From the NCBI RefSeq assembly GCF_001757995.1, contig NZ_LXLV01000032.1:40572-104571 (forward strand): DNA of 64,000 bases. The letters are read 5' to 3'. The DNA is from Bacillus mycoides. Its GTDB lineage: Bacteria; Bacillota; Bacilli; Bacillales; Bacillaceae_G. Below the pieces are notes generated by a model. That model made no database searches. It had not been told where the DNA came from and saw only the letters and a list, made by a program, of their open reading frames with translations. A program made the position numbers and the translations under genes. Positions within the stretch are counted from its first letter, which is position 1; every line of letters starts with the position of its first letter. Of this stretch, positions 56,475 through 64,000 are shown one piece after another.

Positions 56475-58091
56475 TTATTGTTTTACTGTAATAAGTTTTT
56501 CAGCAATGACTTTACGTAATTCTTTTTTGCTTACTTTTCCAACACCTGTTTGTGGGAATGATTCAATAAATTCAATTCGGTCTGGAATCTTATAGGCTGC
56601 TATACCACGTTCTCTTAAGAACATTTTTAATTCGTTTGCAGTTAGGGCTTGTCCACGAGCGATAACAAAAGCGCAAGTACGTTCTCCTAAATAATCGTCA
56701 GGCATAGATACAATTGCTACATCATGTACTGCATCATGTGCTAATAGATGATTTTCAACTTCTTCTGCAGCAACCTTCTCACCACCACGGTTAATTTGAT
56801 CTTTATCTCTTCCTTCTACAATGATGTAACCTTGTTCATTTACTTTTACAAGATCACCTGTACGATAAAATCCATCTTCTGTAAATGACCTTACATTATG
56901 CTCTTCCGCTTTATAATAGCCACGAATTGTATATGGCCCTCGTGTTAATAAACTACCTACTTCACCAGGCTTTACATCATTATCATTTTCATCAACAACT
57001 CGAATTTCATCAAATGTAGACATCGGTCTACCTTGTGTATGAATAATGATTTCTTCTGGATCATCTAGTCTTGTGTAATTTACTAATCCTTCCGCCATAC
57101 CAAATACTTGTTGTAACGTACATCCAATTGTAGGACGTATTCGTTTTGCAACTTCAGCGCTAAATTTCGCTCCACCTACTTGAAGTACTTGTAGGCTCGA
57201 TAAATCGTTGGTACGCGAATCAACTGCATCAAGCCAAATCATTGCTAATGGTGGAACGAGCGCTGTAATCGTCACTTTTTCTTTTTCTATAAGAGCAAAT
57301 GCCTCATCTGGACTCCCTCCAGTTGCCAACACTACTTTTCCACCCGCATAAAAAGTTCCAAATGTCCCTGGAGAACTCATCGGGTAATTGTGTGCTACTG
57401 GAAGAACTGCCATATAGACACTTTCTGCATTTAAATTACAAATCTCAGCGCTAACACGTAAACTATAAATATAGTCATCATGTGTTCTAGGAATTAATTT
57501 AGAAAGTCCTGTTGTCCCTCCTGATAATTGGAGAAACGCAACATCACTTGGAGAAACTTCTGGTAATGGAACCGGATCCATATAAAGATTATTTATATTC
57601 ACAAATTCTTCTTCTTCCCCCACTACGATTACATGTTGTAAAGTTGGAACTTTCTCTTTCACTTCTCTTGCTAATTTTCGATAATCAAATCCAAATGCCT
57701 TGTCTGAAATAACATAAGCGCTCGCCTCACCAAACTCGCAAAAATAACTAATTTCACTGCTTCGATGTGAAGGTAGTGCAAAAACAGGAAGCGCTCCAAT
57801 TCGAAATAGCGCAAAACATATTTCGAAAAACTCTATAATGTTAGGTAATTGGATTACAACTCGATCCTCTTGCTTTATTCCTAAATTCAGTAAACCTGCA
57901 GCTAAGCGATCCACCTTTTTATCAAGTTCACTATACGTTATATGTGTATTACTACTTACAATCGCAATTTCATCTCCATGCCTTTCAGCGCGTTCTCTTA
58001 ACATCGCACCAAATGTCTCTCCATGCCAACAACCTTCTTCTCGATAACGGTCTACTAATTCTTTTGGCCATTCCGTATAACCTGCTAACAT
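56475..58091 (-). CDS. dhbE: 2,3-dihydroxybenzoate-AMP ligase
   Basis: A 538-residue stand-alone adenylation enzyme from ATG 58091 ([20 protein letters not shown]), which has gggggg upstream. Core motifs are '[18 protein letters not shown]' (P-loop), '[17 protein letters not shown]', 'YRTGDLV' and '[20 protein letters not shown]'. '[12 protein letters not shown]' is typical of DhbE/EntE substrate pockets. It activates 2,3-dihydroxybenzoate and loads it on DhbB. It starts 13 bases after dhbC. Confidence 0.95.
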   Translation of the reverse strand: MLAGYTEWPKELVDRYREEGCWHGETFGAMLRERAERHGDEIAIVSSNTHITYSELDKKVDRLAAGLLNLGIKQEDRVVIQLPNIIEFFEICFALFRIGALPVFALPSHRSSEISYFCEFGEASAYVISDKAFGFDYRKLAREVKEKVPTLQHVIVVGEEEEFVNINNLYMDPVPLPEVSPSDVAFLQLSGGTTGLSKLIPRTHDDYIYSLRVSAEICNLNAESVYMAVLPVAHNYPMSSPGTFGTFYAGGKVVLATGGSPDEAFALIEKEKVTITALVPPLAMIWLDAVDSRTNDLSSLQVLQVGGAKFSAEVAKRIRPTIGCTLQQVFGMAEGLVNYTRLDDPEEIIIHTQGRPMSTFDEIRVVDENDNDVKPGEVGSLLTRGPYTIRGYYKAEEHNVRSFTEDGFYRTGDLVKVNEQGYIIVEGRDKDQINRGGEKVAAEEVENHLLAHDAVHDVAIVSMPDDYLGERTCAFVIARGQALTANELKMFLRERGIAAYKIPDRIEFIESFPQTGVGKVSKKELRKVIAEKLITVKQ

Positions 58092-58104
58092 TCTTTCTTC
58101 CCCC

Positions 58105-59304
58105 CTACTTTTCATTCAATGAATTATCACTTAACCCTAAAGCTTTTAACATTGTTTGAAATTTAGCTGATGTTTCCGCTAACTCTTCTTCTGGTTTTGA
58201 TTCAGCAACAACTCCAGCTCCTGCAAATAATCGAAGTGTATTCTCTTGCACTTCAGCACATCGAATTGTAACAATCCATTCGCCATCTCCATTTAGATCG
58301 CTCCACCCTAACATTCCTGTAAAGAATTCACGGTCAAATGGCTCAATTTGTTGAATAGCCTCTCTCGCTTCTTCCGTTGGAGTTCCGCAAACTGCTGGCG
58401 TAGGATGAAGAGCAATTGCTAATTCTAAAGAAGAAGTATTTGGATCCTTAAGTTCACCTTTCACTTCTGTAGACAAATGCCACATTGCTTCACTATGAAT
58501 AACTGATGGTTTTTCCGGAACATGTAATGTATGACAATACGGAAGAAGTGCAGCGGCAACCGCTTCAACTACTACCGCATGTTCATGTAAATCTTTTGGA
58601 GAAGAAAGTAATTCTTCTGCTCTTCTTTTATCTTCTACTGGATCATCACTACGTGGTCTTGAACCAGCTAACGGATTAGAAATTACTTGCATACCATGAC
58701 GTGAAACAAGTAATTCAGGGCTTGCTCCAATTAACGTCTTACTGTTCTCGTTTTCATCTTTCGGTAAATTAACAGCAAATGTATAACCGTGCTTATTATG
58801 CTCTGCTAATTCACGAAGTAGTTTTTGTTTATCAATTATCTCGGAAGACTTAACATCCAACGATCTAGATAGAACGATTTTCTTAAAATCTCCGTCCTGA
58901 ATTTTTTCAATCCCTTGCTTCACACCATCCATATAAACTTCAGGAGCTGGAACCGGTGTCATTTCAAATGTCAGTTTCTCATTTCGTTTTATCTCATTTG
59001 TTGACTCTAACTGTAAACGCTCAGAAGTCCTGCTATATTCTGGTACGATAAGTTGAACTTCTTTTCTACGATCAAATGGCAAAGCTCCTACAACGATAGG
59101 ATCTGGATTTCCATCCTGTTTGGCAGTACTTAATACCGCCTTTACAAGCTCTGGAAAGCTTTCAATTTCACTATGTTTTACTGTAGTAAACTCTCCTTCT
59201 GCCAATATCGTTCTATTTGGCGAAGCGAAAAAGAATGAAGATTCAGTCTTATAATCTTCTAAAAGTTTTTCTGACAGTTCCTTTACGGCTGTAAGTTCAT
59301 TCAT
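58105..59304 (-). CDS. dhbC: Isochorismate synthase
   Basis: A 399-residue protein from ATG 59304 ([10 protein letters not shown]), which has aggagg upstream. The chorismate-binding domain shows '[13 protein letters not shown]', '[20 protein letters not shown]' with the catalytic Lys/Glu set, '[12 protein letters not shown]', '[15 protein letters not shown]' and '[19 protein letters not shown]'. It isomerises chorismate to isochorismate with Mg2+. Confidence 0.95.
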   Translation of the reverse strand: MNELTAVKELSEKLLEDYKTESSFFFASPNRTILAEGEFTTVKHSEIESFPELVKAVLSTAKQDGNPDPIVVGALPFDRRKEVQLIVPEYSRTSERLQLESTNEIKRNEKLTFEMTPVPAPEVYMDGVKQGIEKIQDGDFKKIVLSRSLDVKSSEIIDKQKLLRELAEHNKHGYTFAVNLPKDENENSKTLIGASPELLVSRHGMQVISNPLAGSRPRSDDPVEDKRRAEELLSSPKDLHEHAVVVEAVAAALLPYCHTLHVPEKPSVIHSEAMWHLSTEVKGELKDPNTSSLELAIALHPTPAVCGTPTEEAREAIQQIEPFDREFFTGMLGWSDLNGDGEWIVTIRCAEVQENTLRLFAGAGVVAESKPEEELAETSAKFQTMLKALGLSDNSLNEK

Positions 59305-59330
59305 AGTATAATAACCTCCTGATTTTTTTA

Positions 59331-60116
59331 TTAAGCTCCTAATGTAGCTCCGCCATCTACACATAAATTGTGCATTGTAATATGACTCGCTTTATCTGAA
59401 GCTAAAAACAATACTGCTTCAGCAATTTCTGAAGGTTGTGCAATTTTTTGTAAAGGAATTCCGAGTCTATATGTATTTTGAGAACCAGCAATTATATTTT
59501 CAGCTCCATTCTCATCAGCCCATAGTAATCTTTGCATTTCAGTTTCAGTAGAACCTGGAGAAACTAAGTTACAACGAATATTGTATGCTGCGAGTTCTAA
59601 TCCTAAACATTTCATAAACATTGTCGTTGCAGCTTTTGATGCAGCATACGCAGCCATCTCCATTCTCGGAGTATTTGCCGCATTTGAGCCAACTGTAACA
59701 ATTGCCCCAGACTTTCTTAACATCATGCGTTTACTTACTGCTCGGGACATATAGAAAACGCCAGTAGAATTTACAGAGAATGTTTTATTCCAATCCTCAT
59801 CACTTAAAGAGTGAATCAGTCCCATACGTAATACCCCTGCAACATTTATTAATATATCTATAGGACCTAGGTCATTTTCAATATGATTGACTAGCTCTTC
59901 AACAGCAACGCTATCACTCACATCTAAATGAAATATCTTAATACACGGTTCATTTATTTCATGATCATGTAAAAGCATATTAAGTCCTTCTTCATTTTGA
60001 TCAACTGCAATAACTGTTGCTCCTCTTTCTATAAACATTTTAGCTACAACCATTCCTATACCTTGAGCAGCACCTGTTACTACAACGGTCTTCCCATCAA
60101 ATTCCCTGTATTCCAT
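59331..60116 (-). CDS. dhbA: 2,3-dihydro-2,3-dihydroxybenzoate dehydrogenase
   Basis: A 261-residue short-chain dehydrogenase with the NAD motif 'TGAAQGIGMVVAKMF', 'NVAGVLRMG' and the catalytic 'YAASKAA' Tyr/Lys after the SNAA serine region. It ends in 'CVDGGATLGA'. It oxidises the DhbB product to 2,3-dihydroxybenzoate. First gene of the operon; Fur boxes and a sigma-A promoter lie upstream. Confidence 0.95.
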   Translation of the reverse strand: MEYREFDGKTVVVTGAAQGIGMVVAKMFIERGATVIAVDQNEEGLNMLLHDHEINEPCIKIFHLDVSDSVAVEELVNHIENDLGPIDILINVAGVLRMGLIHSLSDEDWNKTFSVNSTGVFYMSRAVSKRMMLRKSGAIVTVGSNAANTPRMEMAAYAASKAATTMFMKCLGLELAAYNIRCNLVSPGSTETEMQRLLWADENGAENIIAGSQNTYRLGIPLQKIAQPSEIAEAVLFLASDKASHITMHNLCVDGGATLGA

Positions 60117-60180
60117 TGTCTCTACCCTTTCTTTACAAAAATAAAGTTAACCAAATTAAACAGAGTTGATAAAATAATTA

Positions 60181-60199
60181 ATAATGATTTTCATTATCG
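60181..60199 (-). promoter_or_regulatory. Fur box 1 of the dhb operon
   Basis: On the minus strand CGATAATGAAAATCATTAT matches the GATAATGATTATCATTATC consensus with two or three mismatches. It lies just after the predicted start of transcription, so ferric Fur would block elongation or initiation. Confidence 0.8.
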
Positions 60200-60217
60200 A
60201 TTATTTTCAGTAAAAAA

Positions 60218-60246
60218 ATAATACACTTACTAAACTAATTGGTCAA
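60218..60246 (-). promoter_or_regulatory. Sigma-A promoter of the dhb operon
   Basis: TTGACC and TATTAT are separated by exactly 17 bases on the minus strand, about 110 bases before dhbA. The Fur box lies directly downstream. Confidence 0.7.
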
Positions 60247-60294
60247 GTATGTTTTTTATTACATAATCATAGAAAAGAAAACAAATTAACCAAT

Positions 60295-60313
60295 TGATAA
60301 TGATTTTCATTTT
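60295..60313 (-). promoter_or_regulatory. Fur box 2 upstream of the dhb promoter
   Basis: The plus strand reads TGATAATGATTTTCATTTT, a good Fur match. A weaker third copy (AAATGATAATGTTTCTC) follows at about 60329-60345. Confidence 0.65.
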
Positions 60314-60480
60314 CTTTATCTACACCAAAATGATAATGTTTCTCAATATACTTGTCAATCTTTTTTTATTTTTCAGATAAAGTATTTTTATGTTTCTATA
60401 TAAAATTGCATATATAAGCATTAAAAAGTGCTTAAGTTAAAAATTAAATCCATAATTCCTTCTCATCATTTTGAAATTTA

Positions 60481-60522
60481 AAAAGAAAAACTGCAGATTT
60501 CTTCATCTTCAGTTTTTCTTTT
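60481..60522 (-). terminator. Terminator beyond the 45-residue ORF
   Basis: Perfect 13-bp arms aaaagaaaaactg/cagtttttctttt. Confidence 0.55.
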
Positions 60523-60626
60523 CTCAATATTTTTCTGAAAATATCTCATTTTACATCTTGCATTTCTCAATGAATGTCATGTATATAATCTAATATTTAG
60601 TAAGAGTTTCATATATTATGCATCAC

Positions 60627-60764
60627 TTAATAATATTCCAGTATAATCCAACGAGATGTTTTACTCGCTTTTTTCATCAGGGAAATTCCGAAAATAATAA
60701 AGACTGGGTAGAGAAAATCAATTAAAATATAGTTCATAAAGAAAACAGGAAAGTGGTTTGGCAT
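60627..60764 (-). other. Possible 45-residue membrane ORF or gene remnant
   Basis: ATG 60764 after aaaggg reads MPNHFPVFFMNYILIDFLYP, then VFIIFGISLMKKASKTSRW. The same frame stays open upstream (GCFFTVYYKITKGKW) into a terminator, which suggests the tail of a larger lost membrane protein. A terminator follows downstream. Confidence 0.35.
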
Positions 60765-60797
60765 CCACTTCCCTTTCGTAATTTTATAATAAACCGT

Positions 60798-60829
60798 AAA
60801 AAAGCACCCTGTTTAACAGGGTACTTTTT
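60798..60829 (-). terminator. Terminator of the OFA-type MFS gene
   Basis: Stem aaaaagcaccctg/cagggtacttttt with T-run on either side. Confidence 0.65.
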
Positions 60830-60861
60830 AGTTATAGTAGTGTAATAGAAGATATAAATAC

Positions 60862-62064
60862 TCACGCTACACTGCGATACTCTTCTTCTTTTTCTTTTTT
60901 CTGATTAGGTGCTTGAATTAAAATTGCGATAATAAATGACACGACACATAATACGCCGATCACCATGAAAGTTGGTTTGAACCCACCTAAAATTGCACCG
61001 ATAAAGGATCCTGCAAGCGCTCCAAATCCAAATCCTTGATACACAATTCCGTAGTTTTTACTATGATTTTTCATACCGAAGAAATCACCAACAATAGCTG
61101 GGAAAATAGTGATATTTCCACCAAAGCAAAACGCTACACTTGCTACACAGACGAAGTAGATACCATAATTTAAATCTACGAAACTTAGAACCAAGACTGA
61201 AGTCGCCATAGCAACAAAAGTACCAGTAACGATTTTTAAACGGCCGATTTTATCTGATAACGGTCCCAGAATGATACGACCCAATGTATTGAAGATTGCA
61301 ACCATAGCCACCGCATTAGCTGCTGTTGCTGCGCTAAGCCCTACAAGTTGAACACCGATGTCTTTTACCATGCCAATTAAGTATAAGCCACTCATACATG
61401 ATGTAAATAACATAATAAATAATAAGTATACTTGTTTTGTGCCCAGCATTTCTTTTGTTGTATATTCCTTAGTTTTTGTTTCCTGAACTGCACATTGATC
61501 AGCGGCTTGGTGGATTAAACAAGCGCCAATCACAATCATAGCTGTAACAATTAAGCCCCAGTATATAAACGCTTGCGATACACCAACTGAATCAATTAAC
61601 TTTGCGTTAATGTATTTAAATATGAGGCTACCCGTACCATATGCAGAGACAGATATACCAGCGATTAAACCTTTACGCTTTGGAAACCACTTTATTAAAT
61701 TGGATAGTGAAGTGATATATGCTGTTCCATCTGCGTAACCTACAACAACTCCCGCTAGTACATAAAGCATTAGTAATGAGGAAGCTTGTGAACTAAGTAT
61801 TAATCCCATTCCTAATGCTAGTCCAGCTACCATAATGAGTTTACGAAGTCCCCATTTTTCTTGTAATTTACTCGCAAACAAAGTTGAAAACGCTAAAGAC
61901 AGGCTAGTAATGGAGAATGTTATAGCAACAGCGTTTAGACTCCAACCGTATTTACTCACTAAAGGCTGATTGAATAAGCTCCATGTATATATCGTTCCAA
62001 GCCCCATTTGTACTATGACTGTGCCGAGGACAACAAGCCATGGGTTAACAGATGATTTTTTCAT
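60862..62064 (-). CDS. OFA-family MFS transporter (oxalate/formate/lactate type)
   Basis: The 400-residue protein has twelve helices and the OFA opening 'VVLGTVIVQMGLGTIYTWSL', followed by 'FNQPLVSKYGWSLNAVAITF'. Motif A appears as 'GRIILGPLSDKIGRLKIV'. Members carry oxalate, formate or lactate. A catabolite-control-like site lies about 120 bases upstream. The cytoplasmic tail ends in a Lys/Glu-rich run (NQKKEKEEEYRS). Confidence 0.87.
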   Translation of the reverse strand: MKKSSVNPWLVVLGTVIVQMGLGTIYTWSLFNQPLVSKYGWSLNAVAITFSITSLSLAFSTLFASKLQEKWGLRKLIMVAGLALGMGLILSSQASSLLMLYVLAGVVVGYADGTAYITSLSNLIKWFPKRKGLIAGISVSAYGTGSLIFKYINAKLIDSVGVSQAFIYWGLIVTAMIVIGACLIHQAADQCAVQETKTKEYTTKEMLGTKQVYLLFIMLFTSCMSGLYLIGMVKDIGVQLVGLSAATAANAVAMVAIFNTLGRIILGPLSDKIGRLKIVTGTFVAMATSVLVLSFVDLNYGIYFVCVASVAFCFGGNITIFPAIVGDFFGMKNHSKNYGIVYQGFGFGALAGSFIGAILGGFKPTFMVIGVLCVVSFIIAILIQAPNQKKEKEEEYRSVA

Positions 62065-62179
62065 ACCATTTCTCCTCCTCTTTCTATTTCAATGCTATTC
62101 GCTAAATATGCTTTTTTTATTTTCATTTTCGCCACCTCATTCGATTTAACAACTTCATTGTATAGGATATCCCTGTCCA

Positions 62180-62193
62180 TGTAAGCACTTACA
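62180..62193. promoter_or_regulatory. Candidate CcpA cre site
   Basis: TGTAAGCACTTACA differs at one position from TGWAANCGNTNWCA. It sits upstream of the OFA transporter, a gene type often under carbon control. Confidence 0.35.
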
Positions 62194-62259
62194 AGACGGA
62201 GCGTCAAAAATATGGAATCAGTTACAGAAAACGAAGGATGAAATACAAAAAACTACTTG

Positions 62260-62331
62260 TTAAATACGTCGCAACTTTTTGTATTGTTTTGCATAAGTAC
62301 GACTTACAGGTACTTTTGAATCTTCTTTCAT
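62260..62331 (-). pseudogene. C-terminal remnant of a LytTR-domain regulator
   Basis: An ATG-opened frame reads MKEDSKVPVSRTYAKQYKKL and RRI. 'VPVSRTYAKQYKKL' is the usual end of LytTR DNA-binding domains (x-P-V-S-R-x-Y). Everything upstream is missing. The remaining 62065-62751 gap shows only terminator hairpins and the cre-like site. Confidence 0.5.
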
Positions 62332-62398
62332 AAAAAGTTATGCGTAAAGTTACGCCATGGCTGGACTTCAGAATTTTGATTACCGTATACAAACAAAA

Positions 62399-62422
62399 AA
62401 GTACCCTAATAATAGGGTACTA
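62399..62422 (-). terminator. Terminator downstream of the Rap-type gene
   Basis: Stem gtaccct/agggtac; on the minus strand it is followed by ttttttg. Confidence 0.6.
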
Positions 62423-62751
62423 AAATATATAACCTCTTTTAGAAACTACAGGCTATTTAAACAAACACAAAAAAACATTACATTAAAAATGTAATAAAAC
62501 CTTCCCTTTTATATGTCTAAAAGTCTTCTTACTTTATGGGGTCAATTTATAAGGCTGACTTTCTTTGTACGTTTACAATTGTTTCTTCAAATGTAACAAT
62601 TCGCTCTACAAATTCCATAATAACGAATGCGTTTTTAATACGTCTTGTTAAAACTTCTTTTAACTCTACACACTTGTTAAAAAAACTGATCCATATACTC
62701 CGAGAAACAATACTGCTAATCCTAAAAACACTTAAAATACCTACATTTAAT

Positions 62752-63828
62752 TTAGACGTATACACCCTCTTTTTGTTGAATAATTTTTCTAGCTTCATAA
62801 CTTAAATAAAAATACTGGATAGCTTTCTTTTCATTTGCAACATCAAAATATTGAATCGCTAACCGCTCCGCATATTTTTTTACTTCTATCCATAAATTTT
62901 GTTCTTTAAAATATTGAATTGCTTCTTCGATAATCACTTCTAACTCTTCAATCGGCATTTCTTCATTTAATGCTTTTAAAATATTGAAATGATACTCATA
63001 TTCTCTGTTACATATTTTTAATCCCTTTTCAATATATCGACTCGCTTCTTTGAATTTTTTTAGTTTTGAATATTCACTCGCTAATAAAAATATTGTTTTA
63101 TAATCTTTCTCAATTTCTTCAAAAGAATTAATTAATTGTTGGATAGCTAATTCTGAAAATTTTTGCTCTGCATATAATAAACATAAATTGCATCTAACTT
63201 TTATTATTAGTTGTTCTTCTTTTAGATTTGTAAATGTATTCATCGCCGACACTAAATATTCTTCTGCAAGCTCATATTGTCCTAGTGCTATACAACACAC
63301 CCCTAAAGTATTTTTACAAGCCGCAGTTTTAACTTCATACCCTAAACTCTTACCAAAAAAATTTTGTGCTTTCAAAGCATAAGAAATCGCTAAAGTCGGT
63401 TGTGATATACAATAATGAAATAACGATACTCGATAATTAAATTCCGCTTTCTCCGCTTCATCTGGTATTGAAGCCAGCAAACTCTCTGCGAGTTTATAGT
63501 GCTTTTTTGCGTTACAATAATTCCCTAGCTCCATTGCGTAAATAAATTCAAAAAAATAAAAATAATACTGTAAAAACGTATCCGTTCTTTCTGAAATCGA
63601 ATTTATATTAGTTTTCCTACTATCAACTTCCCCAATCAACATTTTGTATCGAAAGCTAAGTAAAGAATAATAAATTAAGATTTCTTGATCTTCTTCTATA
63701 TTATAAATTTTACTATCTATTTCTTTTTTTAACTCACCAGCTTTAATTACATGTTGCACCCGTATCTCTTGATACCAATCATTTAATAGTCTTATAATCT
63801 GGCTTTTCATTACAATGCTTGTACTCAA
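62752..63828 (-). CDS. Rap-type TPR protein (aspartate phosphatase/peptide receptor family)
   Basis: The 358-residue protein is all helical with repeated 34-residue TPR units from about residue 95 on: 'AMELGNYCNAKKHYKLAESL', 'KNTLGVCCIALGQYELAEEY', 'NEKKAIQYFYLSYEARK'. The N-terminal three-helix bundle 'VMKSQIIRLLNDWYQEIRVQ' is typical of Rap proteins, which in Bacillus dephosphorylate Spo0F or bind response regulators and are silenced by Phr peptides. The TTG at 63828 has gggtgg upstream. No clear phr gene follows. Genes of this group sit beside quorum-sensing functions. Confidence 0.83.
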   Translation of the reverse strand: MSTSIVMKSQIIRLLNDWYQEIRVQHVIKAGELKKEIDSKIYNIEEDQEILIYYSLLSFRYKMLIGEVDSRKTNINSISERTDTFLQYYFYFFEFIYAMELGNYCNAKKHYKLAESLLASIPDEAEKAEFNYRVSLFHYCISQPTLAISYALKAQNFFGKSLGYEVKTAACKNTLGVCCIALGQYELAEEYLVSAMNTFTNLKEEQLIIKVRCNLCLLYAEQKFSELAIQQLINSFEEIEKDYKTIFLLASEYSKLKKFKEASRYIEKGLKICNREYEYHFNILKALNEEMPIEELEVIIEEAIQYFKEQNLWIEVKKYAERLAIQYFDVANEKKAIQYFYLSYEARKIIQQKEGVYV

Positions 63829-64000
63829 ATATCCCACCCTCTCTTTGTTCTACATATTAATACAATTATTAACAGAGAATAAAGTGTATTTCCACTTTCA
63901 CTTTTTTTATTTTTCTAGCAAAATATTTGGAATTAAAGGAATGGATTTTTACAATTCTCTACACATAAATAGAAAATATACAATTTATTAACATAATGAC

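Noticed and set aside
48366-60116. Possibility that the siderophore operon is petrobactin or a hybrid
   Set aside because: The DhbA/C/E/B set and the C-A-T-C-A-T-TE synthetase are those of bacillibactin; no asb-type synthetases are present.
62547-62798. 83-residue minus-strand frame overlapping the Rap gene end
   Set aside because: No ribosome site, mostly out of frame with a hydrophobic segment that reads better in another frame, and no family resemblance.

Overview
The window is chromosomal DNA from a low-GC, spore-forming Firmicute, almost certainly the Bacillus cereus group. The evidence is a complete bacillibactin operon in the dhbACEBF-mbtH-MFS-sfp order, a GerA-type germination receptor operon, a tandem T-box ahead of thrS, and a Cys-Xaa-Xaa bacteriocin precursor of the heterocycloanthracin family, which is known from B. 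anthracis and B. cereus. All names come from reading the translations and recalled family motifs; no database search was run. Layout: 1-5 kb holds an EamA exporter, a DUF2935 protein and three GNAT acetyltransferases, one damaged and one fused to pentapeptide repeats. 4.9-5.3 kb holds the bacteriocin precursor. 5.5-10 kb holds an integrase fragment and a ger operon (A-B-C) whose A gene is broken by two frameshifts. 10-20 kb holds an MMPL exporter with a divergent TetR gene, two metallo-beta-lactamase-fold proteins (the second at about 20.0-20.9 kb), two more GNATs, a MarR regulator with two matching operator candidates ahead of a methyltransferase, and a nucleoside hydrolase. 20-31 kb holds a CNNM/CorC-type membrane protein, a frameshifted methyltransferase, a ZIP transporter, pyruvate oxidase, two oligopeptide-type permeases, and a TnpB-only IS200/IS605-family element sitting inside a gutted MFS gene. 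31-45 kb holds an alpha/beta hydrolase, a BceAB-like peptide-resistance ABC transporter with a BceR-like operator, a DUF2975/HTH pair, thrS behind two T-boxes, a pseudouridine synthase, a tandem glycine riboswitch ahead of an AGCS symporter, a DinB protein, a DUF3891 gene with a premature stop, and HU. 45.3-60.3 kb is the siderophore block, preceded by two Fur boxes and a good sigma-A promoter. 60.6-63.8 kb holds an OFA-type MFS transporter, a LytTR remnant and a Rap-type TPR protein. How the genes work together: DhbA, C and E with DhbB make and activate 2,3-dihydroxybenzoate from chorismate. DhbF, helped by MbtH and primed by the Sfp-type transferase, builds bacillibactin, and the DHA2 MFS protein probably exports it. 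A chorismate-lyase-like gene closes the same transcription unit. A recurring theme is gene decay: at least four otherwise recognisable genes carry small frame-breaking changes (gerA, a GNAT, a methyltransferase, DUF3891), and several more survive only as fragments (integrase, MFS, alpha/beta hydrolase, TnpB, LytTR, PAP2-like).
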